In this document: in pieces, positions 56,596 through 64,000 of the stretch
Layout: each line of letters starts with the position of its first letter
How positions within the stretch are numbered: the first letter of the stretch is position 1
From: an uncultured Porphyromonadaceae bacterium
Lineage (GTDB): Bacteria > Bacteroidota > Bacteroidia > Bacteroidales > Muribaculaceae
Direction: 5' to 3'
Length of the DNA: 64,000 nucleotides
Assembly (NCBI GenBank): GCA_902495075.1
Contig: CABUVO010000002.1
Span: 137,367 to 201,366 of the forward strand
The notes under the pieces: model-generated
The model's input: only the letters and a program-made list of their open reading frames with translations
Database searches by the model: none
What the model was told of the DNA's origin: nothing
Made by a program: the position numbers and the translations under genes

Positions 56596-58374
56596 ATGAC
56601 AATAGAAACTATCATAGCTGAAGGCGTGGTGAAAGCTGTAAAAGAGCTTTACAGCGCCGATATAGAGCCGAAAATGGTGACTCCATCGGCAACAAAACGT
56701 GAATTTGAGGGTGATCTCACTGTAGTGGTTTTCCCGTTGCTCAAAATTTCCCGTAAAGCTCCCGAAGCTACGGCTACGGAGATTGGTGAATGGCTGGAGA
56801 AGAACCTTGAAGCCGTAGAGAAATTCAATGTGGTCAAAGGCTTCCTCAATATCACCATAAATCCGGCGTTTTGGCTTGGACTGCTTCATGAGATAGCTGC
56901 TGATGCCGATTTTGGTATCCGTAAGGCTGATGACAATTCCGACCTCGTGATGGTGGAATATTCATCACCGAATACAAACAAGCCCCTCCATCTCGGACAT
57001 GTGCGCAACAATCTTCTTGGATATTCTCTCTCTCAGATACTTAAAGCGAACGGTCACAAGGTGGTGAAGACAAATATTGTCAATGACCGAGGCATCCATA
57101 TCTGCAAGTCTATGCTTGCCTGGAAGAAATGGGGCGACGGCGCTACTCCCGAATCTAAGGGTAAGAAGGGCGACCACCTTATCGGTGATTTCTATGTGGC
57201 TTTCGACAAGCATTATAAAGCCGAACTCAAGGAAATCATGGATAAGGAGAATGTCTCCGAAGAAGAGGCTGAGAAGAAATCTACCCTAATGGCAGAGGCG
57301 CGTGAGATGCTTCGCAAATGGGAAGCGGGCGATCCGGAAGTGCGCGAGCTTTGGAAGATGATGAACGGCTGGGTTTATGCCGGTTTCGATGAGACTTATC
57401 GTCGCCTTGGAGTGGATTTCGACAAGATATATTATGAATCCGACACATATCTTGAGGGTAAGGATCTTGTGCTTGGCGGAATCGAAAAGGGGATAATGTA
57501 TCGCAAGGAAGATGGCTCGGTATGGGCTGATCTTACCGGCGATGGTCTTGACCACAAGCTTCTTCTTCGTGCTGACGGCACATCCGTATATATGACTCAG
57601 GATATCGGCACTGCAAAGCTCCGTTATCAGGATTTCCCGATCGATAAGATGATATACGTTGTCGGCAATGAGCAGAACTATCATTTTCAGGTGCTTTCGC
57701 TCCTTCTCGATAAACTCGGTTTCAAATGGGGTAAAGACCTGACACATTTCTCTTACGGTATGGTCGAGCTTCCCGAAGGGAAGATGAAGAGCCGCGAGGG
57801 TACTGTGGTTGATGCCGATGACCTTATCGACACGATGGTTGCCTCAGCAGCCGAGATGGGAGCTGAACGATTTGCAGAGATGCCTGCAGAGGAGAGTGCG
57901 GAAATTGCAAGAATGGTTGGTCTCGGAGCTTTGAAATATTTCCTTCTGAAGGTTGACCCGCGCAAGAACATGCTCTTCAATCCGAAGGAATCCATTGACT
58001 TCAATGGCAACACCGGTCCCTTTATCCAGTATACTTACGCCCGTATCCGTTCTGTGATCCGTAAGTCTGAGGGATTTGATCCGCAGGCTACTCCGCAGAG
58101 CGAACCTAATGCCAAGGAATCTGTCTTGATTCAGAAGGTTGCGGATTTCCCGTCGGTTGTGGCGGAAGCCGGCAAGAATTATTCTCCGGCGCTTATTGCA
58201 AATTATGCATATGATTTGGCAAAGGAATACAATCAGTTCTATCACGATTACTCCATTCTCAGAGAAGAGGATGAGCAGAAACGCAATCTCCGCCTGCTGC
58301 TCTCATTCGTGGTTGGCAGAACTCTCAAGAGCGCAATGTCGCTTCTCGGCATAGAGATGCCTGAGAGAATGTGA
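56596..58374 (+). CDS. argS: Arginine--tRNA ligase
   Basis: A 592-residue class I synthetase that charges tRNA-Arg. NTNKPLHLGHVRNN (HIGH motif HLGH near 132) and the KMSKS-like GKMKSREGT (near 395) are present, with the N-terminal Arg-tRNA synthetase additional domain (residues 1-100) and a C-terminal DALR anticodon-binding domain ending in LLGIEMPERM. Fully typical. Confidence 0.96.
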   Translation: MTIETIIAEGVVKAVKELYSADIEPKMVTPSATKREFEGDLTVVVFPLLKISRKAPEATATEIGEWLEKNLEAVEKFNVVKGFLNITINPAFWLGLLHEIAADADFGIRKADDNSDLVMVEYSSPNTNKPLHLGHVRNNLLGYSLSQILKANGHKVVKTNIVNDRGIHICKSMLAWKKWGDGATPESKGKKGDHLIGDFYVAFDKHYKAELKEIMDKENVSEEEAEKKSTLMAEAREMLRKWEAGDPEVRELWKMMNGWVYAGFDETYRRLGVDFDKIYYESDTYLEGKDLVLGGIEKGIMYRKEDGSVWADLTGDGLDHKLLLRADGTSVYMTQDIGTAKLRYQDFPIDKMIYVVGNEQNYHFQVLSLLLDKLGFKWGKDLTHFSYGMVELPEGKMKSREGTVVDADDLIDTMVASAAEMGAERFAEMPAEESAEIARMVGLGALKYFLLKVDPRKNMLFNPKESIDFNGNTGPFIQYTYARIRSVIRKSEGFDPQATPQSEPNAKESVLIQKVADFPSVVAEAGKNYSPALIANYAYDLAKEYNQFYHDYSILREEDEQKRNLRLLLSFVVGRTLKSAMSLLGIEMPERM

Positions 58375-58444
58375 TGCTTTTGCAGGATTGAAATAAACTT
58401 TTTGGCACGTTTTGTGTCTAATAAATTGAAAACAGTATCTTAAT

Positions 58445-59164
58445 ATGGAATACAACAATTCAAGAATGACTCCTCCTCCCTTTTATGGAGGTCAGGAGAT
58501 TGTGACGCAGACCAACGCAGTGATGAAACGCGTATATGTCCGTATGTTTATCGGACTGTTGGTGTCTGCTTTCTGTGCTCTCGGTGTGGCAAGTTCACCC
58601 GCGGCACTCAGTTTCTTCTTCGGCAACCGTCTTGTGTTCTGGGGAATGCTCATAGCCATGTTCGTGATGGCATGGGTGATTCCTGCGAGAATGGAGAAGA
58701 TGTCATCGGGTGCGGTGGTCGGATTCTTCGTGCTGTTCTCCGCATTGATGGGATGCTGGCTTGCTCCCATATTCCTCGTGTATCGTCTTGGCACTATTGT
58801 CTATACACTTTTCATTACAGCCGGAACTTTCGGCGCAATGTCGGTATATGGCTATTTCACCAAGTCTGACCTTTCGAAGATGGGTGCTTATCTGATGATG
58901 GCTCTCTTCGGTCTGATCATCGCGAGTGTGGTGAATATCTTCTGGGCGAATTCTACCATGGAATGGATCATCTCCATTGTTGGTGTGCTGATTTTCACCG
59001 GTCTTACAGCTTGGGATACTCAGCAGGTTAGACGTATGGCGGCTGCCAATCTTGAACCGGCACTTGCCGACAAACTCGCTACGATGGGTGCGATGAATCT
59101 TTACCTCGATTTCATCAACCTCTTCCTTTCCCTTCTTCGCATACTTGGCGGTAACAGAGACTGA
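58445..59164 (+). CDS. Bax inhibitor-1/YccA family membrane protein
   Basis: A 239-residue protein with seven transmembrane helices. NAVMKRVYVRMFIGLLVSAF opens the core and GLTAWDTQQVRRMA near 187-200 with the Asp pair is the BI-1 signature, thought to form a pH-sensitive Ca2+ leak. Bacterial members also interact with FtsH. The Pro-rich start PPPFYGGQE is common in Bacteroidetes. Confidence 0.92.
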   Translation: MEYNNSRMTPPPFYGGQEIVTQTNAVMKRVYVRMFIGLLVSAFCALGVASSPAALSFFFGNRLVFWGMLIAMFVMAWVIPARMEKMSSGAVVGFFVLFSALMGCWLAPIFLVYRLGTIVYTLFITAGTFGAMSVYGYFTKSDLSKMGAYLMMALFGLIIASVVNIFWANSTMEWIISIVGVLIFTGLTAWDTQQVRRMAAANLEPALADKLATMGAMNLYLDFINLFLSLLRILGGNRD

Positions 59165-59174
59165 TCCCTGCCGG

Positions 59175-59209
59175 GAATGTTTAATGTTCAATGTCTAATG
59201 TTTAATTAA
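59175..59209. repeat. Heptamer tandem repeat, copy 3
   Basis: GAATGTT, TAATGTT, CAATGTC, TAATGTT, TAATTAA: five 7-bp units between two genes, the same unit as at 4298-4332. Confidence 0.75.
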
Positions 59210-59214
59210 ACGTC

Positions 59215-59487
59215 ATGACAAGGGAAGAACTTGAAGGGAAGATCAGGGATGCGGTCGCTGAATATATCGCCGATGAGGAAACCTACGACGATAATGCGCG
59301 CCTGCAGATCAATCTTGAGAAATGGGAAGTGACAGTTGTCGACAGCGAGGATGACGAACCTGAGGATGTCGATACGGTTGACTACTATGATGTGATGGAC
59401 TTCATAAGAATGAGTCCTGATGAACCCGGCAAATGGGAGGTTGACGAAGAAGCCGTCAAATCCGTTGCCGAAGAAACCATTGGTTAA
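59215..59487 (+). CDS. Small acidic conserved hypothetical protein
   Basis: A 90-residue, very acidic cytosolic protein (VVDSEDDEPEDVDTVDYYDV in the middle). No known family; similar small acidic proteins are usual in Bacteroidales. Its end overlaps the convergent gene by 4 nt. Confidence 0.6.
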   Translation: MTREELEGKIRDAVAEYIADEETYDDNARLQINLEKWEVTVVDSEDDEPEDVDTVDYYDVMDFIRMSPDEPGKWEVDEEAVKSVAEETIG

Positions 59488-59891
59488 AACGGGAGGGAGA
59501 GTTGACGCGCTCCCTTGTGGAATACAGCCGAGATGTTTTCGCTGCGCGAGGATGTCTCGGTTTTTTGTATGTGTCGGTCGGGATACAGCATGAGGGGTTT
59601 CTCCATGCTCCATCCGCGCGAAGCGTTGCGTAGATACAGGCGAGCAAGTCCGCTGATGCCGCGACATTGGCGACGGAGTTCACCCCAAAGTTCGGAAAGG
59701 TCGTTGACGGAATTGACCATAAACTCAACGACTGTGCGTCCGTGCATCACAAGGCGTGCAAAAAGGCGATCACCGTAGCAGATAGGGCGGTTGCCCGCTG
59801 TTGCAAGCGAAGAGGGGCGACGGTAAGGCTCGAAAGAACGACGGATGCCGTGCATCCCCGGATTGTTTGAAGAATAAGCAGTGGCAGTCAT
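59484..59891 (-). CDS. Conserved hypothetical protein (135 aa)
   Basis: A 135-residue basic protein starting MTATAYSSNNPGMHGIRR. The central part (VVEFMVNSVNDLSELWGELR, then GISGLARLYLRNASRGWS) recurs in uncharacterised Bacteroidales proteins (memory only). No signal or membrane segment. A minus-strand TAATTTTG at 59942-59935 can serve as its promoter. Confidence 0.6.
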   Translation of the reverse strand: MTATAYSSNNPGMHGIRRSFEPYRRPSSLATAGNRPICYGDRLFARLVMHGRTVVEFMVNSVNDLSELWGELRRQCRGISGLARLYLRNASRGWSMEKPLMLYPDRHIQKTETSSRSENISAVFHKGARQLSLPF

Positions 59892-59934
59892 AATGTTTTT
59901 TCTTTAAAGTTGAGTTTATCTATTTATTACGATA

Positions 59935-59942
59935 CAAAATTA
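59935..59942 (-). promoter_or_regulatory. -7 element of the 135-aa gene
   Basis: TAATTTTG on the minus strand, 43 nt before the ATG at 59891; no clear -33 element. Confidence 0.4.
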
Positions 59943-60060
59943 TTCTCTACGGCTGCCACTGTTTTGCACTCGTGAGTTAACTAATGTAAAAACCGATTCT
60001 TTTGGAAGTATTTTTTGGAGGGGTGGTGAAAAATCACTTTTTTTGTAAAAAAAAGAACTA

Positions 60061-63000
60061 ATGTCGGAATTGTTGGAATTGCACCGTGCCTCTGCCGGTT
60101 CGGGAAAAACATATACGCTTGCGAAGAAATACCTTTGGTATTACCTCACCGTGAAGGAGGAGAATGGTCCGCGCCGGTTGCGTACCGTGCCGGAACTTAA
60201 TGATTCTATGAATCATATCCTTGCAATCACTTTTACCAACAAAGCCACTAATGAAATGCAGCAACGCATCGTTGAGAAACTCGATGCATTGGCTTTTCCA
60301 CCTGTTGGAAAATCGCCGGATTATATGGATGATTTCTGTCGCGATCTTCGGGTGTCTCCCACAGAACTCAGTCGGGTATGCCGGCGAGCGCTGTACGTAC
60401 TGCTTGAAAACTATTCCGAGTTTCAGGTTTCCACAATCGATTCCTTCTTTCAGCTTGTGCTCCGCACTTTTGCTTATGAAACGGATCTCAACGATTCGTA
60501 CACCATAGAACTTGATTCCGATTATCTTGCTCGTGTCGGCATAGATGCCACTCTTAACGACATTGAAGAGAAGAAGGCTTCTGCCGGGGTGATGCATTGG
60601 ATAAATATACTTATGGACCGTGGTCGCGAATCGGGAGAGAAGTGGAATATCTTCCAGAAGAAGGATGATGGCAAATCGATCTACTATCGTTTCATGAAGT
60701 CGGTGGGTAAACTTGAGAACGAGGATTTCAAGCAGATCCGTGATTCTCTTGAGGAATATTTTGACCGCACTCCCGATCTGCCGGAGCTTTACGATGCACT
60801 TGATGAGAAGTACAACGCTCCCCTTCATGCTCCTTTTGAGCGAATGAGAGCGGCAGCGTCGCGACTTGAATCGGTCATGCTTTCTGCCGGTTCTGATCCG
60901 ACAAAAGATAAATTCCGTGATCATGCACGCAAAACACTGCGTTGTAAATGGAACAAACAACCCAAAACCACCGATGTCTCTTTCTCACCTCTGAAAGATG
61001 AATCGTTCGAAGGGAATACATATCTGAAACGAAAGAAAGCGGATCCCGAGTTTTACGGTGAAGCGGAACCTCTCTATCGTGAGATGATAGCCGCGCGCCT
61101 CGAATGGCTCGGAGAGTTTGATTCTCCCGCTTATAAACACTGGAATCTGTATAAAAAGAATTTTCCATATCTGGGGCTTCTTTCAGTAACGCTCCGTAAG
61201 CGTAGAGAATACCTTGAAGACAACAACAGTGTGGAGCTTGCCGAGACTAACTCTTTACTGAGCCGTATCATCGGAGAGGATGATGCTCCTTTCATATACG
61301 AACGTCTCGGCACGCGGCTCAATCATTTCCTTATCGACGAGTTTCAGGATACGTCGCGGATGCAATGGAACAATCTCCGACCGCTTCTTTCAGAAAGTTT
61401 GAGTCGGGGAAATGAAAACCTCCTTATCGGCGATGCCAAGCAAAGTATATATCGTTTCCGTAATGCTGATCCATCGCTCATCGCAGAGAAGGTGGAAGGC
61501 GAATTCGGCAATGTGCGTGCACTCGGCGATGCTCCGGGTGAAAATACAAACTGGCGCAGTGATCCCAACATCGTGGAATTCAACAATGGTTTCTTTGCAA
61601 GCCTTTCCGAAAGACTCACTGCTGAGTCCGAAAATGAATCGGGCGAGAATACGGGACTTGATTATCGGTCGCTCTATGGCAATGTCAGGCAGAAAGTGCG
61701 TCCGCGAAAAGAGGGGGAACCGGAGACTCCCGGGGGATATGTGGAAATAAACATTGTTACAGCCGATAAGAAAGAGGTTGCCAAGGAGCAGATTGTGGCG
61801 CAGATGCCCGGTATTGTAAAGGAGTTGCTTTCGCGTGGCTATCATCTTGGAGACATTGCATTCCTGGTAGACACCAACGCTGAAGGGGAGGCGTTGATAA
61901 ACGAGTTTACGCGCTTTAATTCCGAGTCAGAAGAGGGAACACCCAAAATAGAGTTTATCTCGGAGCAGTCACTTAAAGTAGCATCATCGCCATCCGTAAA
62001 ACTGATTCTGACCACACTCGAAACAATTGGACGTGGCACAAATCCGGAAGTGAGAACAGGTGGTGATGCTGATAAACGAGGTGTGGTCGACTGGGACGAT
62101 GTGCAGTGTAATTTCAGGGTGTTTGCGCTTCGCAATCCGGGATTGTCCACTCCCGAACAGTTGGAGAAATTTATTGCTTCCGGTTCTGACACGGATGCAA
62201 TATCCGAGATGCTTGCCGAGATGCAGGCTGTCACGCTTCCCGCACTTGTAGAGGGTATCGCCGCTACATTCCTTCCCTCGGATATGCGCAGACGCGATGC
62301 ACCTTTTATCGCAGCTTTTCAGGATATAGTGTTGGAATATTGCGAGTCGCGCCCGTCCGATATCGCCTCTTTCCTGCAATGGTGGGGTAGACAAGGCTCG
62401 AAATCCTCGATTTCCTCTCCGGAAGGGATGGATGCGGTCAATGTCATGACTGTTCATAAAGCCAAAGGTCTGGAGTTTCCATGCGTAGTGATACCTTTCT
62501 CGCAATTCTCATTCCTGACACCACCGAAAGGGAAAACTGAATGGCGATGGGTGAAACCGGCAGTGATAGAGCTTGGTGAGCGTGAATTACCACCTTTCGT
62601 CCCTGTAGACACATCTTCAGAGATGGAAGGTACAGCCCACGAACCGGTTTATAGGGAATATATCGATATGGTGACAATGGATTCCCTTAATAAACTGTAT
62701 GTTGGTTTTACGCGGGCGGTCAATGAACTCTATATATTCTGCACGGAAGGTAAACGGCAGGAACCACTGTCGACATCCGCTTTGCTTCGTGATTTTATGG
62801 AAGCGGACTCATCCGAAACTCAAATTACGATAGGGGAGAAATATGCCGTGTCGCCGGTAAAGAGAAAAACGGAAACGAATCCGGCAATGGCGATTGAAGA
62901 TTACACTGCGCGTGTAACTCCCGATTTTCTCAAATATCGGGAGGAGAATTTGCCAACAGTGATTGATGCCGAGGAATTCGAAGAAGAAGATCCTGATCCC

Positions 63001-63429
63001 CGTTCGGAGGGAAATATCATGCATTCCGTAATGGAAAGGGTGTGGCGCAGGGAGGATCTTCACGCCTCTGTGACGCGACTTCATCGCCGGGGGCTCTTCT
63101 CAAAAGAGAAGGCGGAAGAAATAGAGAAATTTCTTGCGGATAGGATGATGGAACCGGAAGTAAGAGGGTGGTTTGACGGCACAGCCAAAGCCATCAACGA
63201 ACGGTCGATAATCGGAGGTGGCAGAAGTCCGCGCCGCCCCGACAGGGTGATGCTGATGCCCGATGGCAGAGCTGTGGTGATAGACTATAAATTCGGTTCG
63301 CTCACATCGCTGAAGAAATATTCCCGTCAGGTTCGAGACTACGTAGAGCGTCTGAAACGCACCGGGAAATTCACCACCGTCGAAGGCTATCTATGGTACG
63401 TCCGTGAAAACCACCTCGAAAAAGTCTAA
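60061..63429 (+). CDS. AddA-like UvrD helicase/nuclease
   Basis: A 1122-residue ATP-dependent helicase-exonuclease. Walker A ASAGSGKTYTL (10-20), motif Ia ITFTNKATNEMQ (56-67), motif II IDEFQDTSRMQW (near 425), motif III GDAKQSIYRFRN (near 458), motif V VMTVHKAKGLEFPCVV and VGFTRA for motif VI, then a C-terminal PD-(D/E)XK nuclease (RRPDRVMLMPDGRAVVIDYK near 1059-1078). This is the Bacteroidetes form of AddA/RecB, which resects double-strand breaks for recombination and destroys foreign linear DNA. The AddB partner is not in the window. Confidence 0.92.
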   Translation: MSELLELHRASAGSGKTYTLAKKYLWYYLTVKEENGPRRLRTVPELNDSMNHILAITFTNKATNEMQQRIVEKLDALAFPPVGKSPDYMDDFCRDLRVSPTELSRVCRRALYVLLENYSEFQVSTIDSFFQLVLRTFAYETDLNDSYTIELDSDYLARVGIDATLNDIEEKKASAGVMHWINILMDRGRESGEKWNIFQKKDDGKSIYYRFMKSVGKLENEDFKQIRDSLEEYFDRTPDLPELYDALDEKYNAPLHAPFERMRAAASRLESVMLSAGSDPTKDKFRDHARKTLRCKWNKQPKTTDVSFSPLKDESFEGNTYLKRKKADPEFYGEAEPLYREMIAARLEWLGEFDSPAYKHWNLYKKNFPYLGLLSVTLRKRREYLEDNNSVELAETNSLLSRIIGEDDAPFIYERLGTRLNHFLIDEFQDTSRMQWNNLRPLLSESLSRGNENLLIGDAKQSIYRFRNADPSLIAEKVEGEFGNVRALGDAPGENTNWRSDPNIVEFNNGFFASLSERLTAESENESGENTGLDYRSLYGNVRQKVRPRKEGEPETPGGYVEINIVTADKKEVAKEQIVAQMPGIVKELLSRGYHLGDIAFLVDTNAEGEALINEFTRFNSESEEGTPKIEFISEQSLKVASSPSVKLILTTLETIGRGTNPEVRTGGDADKRGVVDWDDVQCNFRVFALRNPGLSTPEQLEKFIASGSDTDAISEMLAEMQAVTLPALVEGIAATFLPSDMRRRDAPFIAAFQDIVLEYCESRPSDIASFLQWWGRQGSKSSISSPEGMDAVNVMTVHKAKGLEFPCVVIPFSQFSFLTPPKGKTEWRWVKPAVIELGERELPPFVPVDTSSEMEGTAHEPVYREYIDMVTMDSLNKLYVGFTRAVNELYIFCTEGKRQEPLSTSALLRDFMEADSSETQITIGEKYAVSPVKRKTETNPAMAIEDYTARVTPDFLKYREENLPTVIDAEEFEEEDPDPRSEGNIMHSVMERVWRREDLHASVTRLHRRGLFSKEKAEEIEKFLADRMMEPEVRGWFDGTAKAINERSIIGGGRSPRRPDRVMLMPDGRAVVIDYKFGSLTSLKKYSRQVRDYVERLKRTGKFTTVEGYLWYVRENHLEKV

Positions 63430-63437
63430 CTCAGTAT

Positions 63438-64000
63438 ATGGTCTCACAGTTCAACGCATTTGAAGAAGCGATAGATTTCTCATTCTGGAGAGAGCTATGC
63501 GAGAAGCATGGAAAGCTGCGCCATTTCCGGCGTGGCGAGTATTTTGCACGCACGGGCGAAGTTCTCAAAAGTGCCGGATGGATTGTATCAGGTGGTTTCA
63601 AACACTCGCTGATTGATAATTCGGGCAATGCGAAAACAGTCGGTTTTGTATTTGAGGGCACGGTTCTCGCCAACTATATCAGCTCAATGCACGGCAAGAA
63701 GATGCCTACCGACATCATCGCACTTGAGGATTCCGATGTTCTTGTCATACCAGCCTCTCTGATTCGAGAGAGGTTGATGTTTGACCCTACCCTTTATATC
63801 AAGTTCCTGGATGCTTTATTTGAGCAGGCATACGAGCAGGTGCTCAACAACTACCGATCCACCCCGGAGCAACGCTACCGTCAGTTGCTTGCGCGCTATC
63901 CACGCCTGTTTGATATGGTCTCACTCGGAGAGATAGCTACATACCTCAATATTTCCCGCCGTCAGCTTCATCGCTTCCGTGAATCTATAGCGACGAACAC
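63438..64000 (+). CDS. Crp/Fnr family regulator, N-terminal part (cut by window edge)
   Basis: ATG 63438, 8 nt after the helicase stop, open to the window end (187 codons). Residues 10-115 form a cyclic-nucleotide-binding-like barrel (FRRGEYFARTGEVLKSAGWI; TVGFVFEGTVLANY) and the last 40 residues are the HTH (SLGEIATYLNISRRQLHRFR). Probably only a few codons are missing. The ligand pocket does not show the cAMP-binding Arg-Ser pair, so the signal is unknown. Confidence 0.8.
   Translation, partial: MVSQFNAFEEAIDFSFWRELCEKHGKLRHFRRGEYFARTGEVLKSAGWIVSGGFKHSLIDNSGNAKTVGFVFEGTVLANYISSMHGKKMPTDIIALEDSDVLVIPASLIRERLMFDPTLYIKFLDALFEQAYEQVLNNYRSTPEQRYRQLLARYPRLFDMVSLGEIATYLNISRRQLHRFRESIATN

Overview
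The window reads as a Bacteroidales chromosome, probably Muribaculaceae-like (the family is my inference). Support: many start sites follow the Bacteroidetes promoter pattern (TTTG, 19-20 nt, TAnnTTTG); there are TonB-dependent receptors, a type IX secretion (T9SS) protein of the DUF5103 family, an ECF sigma/anti-sigma pair feeding a receptor, and several Bacteroidales-typical hypothetical proteins. No rRNA, CRISPR array or intact transposase was seen.

Layout. 1-2.5 kb is the end of a surface-polysaccharide locus (glycosyltransferase C-terminus, ATP-grasp ligase, polysaccharide deacetylase). 2.5-3.65 kb is a GC-rich repeat zone holding a YafQ/DinJ-type toxin-antitoxin pair with a clear operator. 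3.65-13.5 kb is mostly core: SDR-like protein, cardiolipin synthase, DUF3109 protein, DUF5103 T9SS protein, uracil-DNA glycosylase, tRNA-Arg, CorA, M64 peptidase, Na+/Ca2+ exchanger and an uncharacterised protein with a HEPN-like C-terminus. A tRNA-Phe at 13.8 kb marks the start of an accessory region that runs to about 29.4 kb.

Accessory region (14-29.4 kb). It holds a run of tiny ORFs, a PD-(D/E)XK-type nuclease translationally coupled to a metallophosphoesterase, an AlbA_2/Schlafen-like ATPase, many single small enzymes (PPOX-fold, YciI, 4-OT, GNATs, UDG-like, Vat/CatB-like acetyltransferase, DJ-1/PfpI), and a DUF3800 gene with an unknown partner flanked by two copies of a structured intergenic element. 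It also contains decayed genes: an AAA-ATPase C-terminus, a CatA-like acetyltransferase, an internally deleted copy of the neighbouring radical SAM gene with its promoter, and a TfoX N-terminus. A candidate ~57-nt small RNA lies antisense-convergent to the DUF3800 partner.

Envelope region (29.4-46.4 kb): lipoprotein plus PagL-like deacylase, TRIC-family channel, ECF sigma/anti-sigma/TonB receptor operon, a His-rich secreted protein with a second TonB receptor, a secreted TPR-CHAT protease-like protein divergent from a secreted 328-aa protein with back-to-back promoters, then a DUF3737/PatB/MATE operon.

46.4-64 kb: a 1.1-kb repeat-rich intergenic stretch with a promoter and two overlapping tiny ORFs, a secreted hypothetical, a GNAT toxin-antitoxin candidate, tRNA-Leu(UAA), rpoN, a signal-anchored coiled-coil protein, tRNA-Leu(CAA), a ZIP transporter, a large secreted protein with a T9SS-like tail, HU, argS, a Bax-inhibitor-1 protein, two small hypotheticals, an AddA-like helicase-nuclease and the start of a Crp/Fnr regulator.
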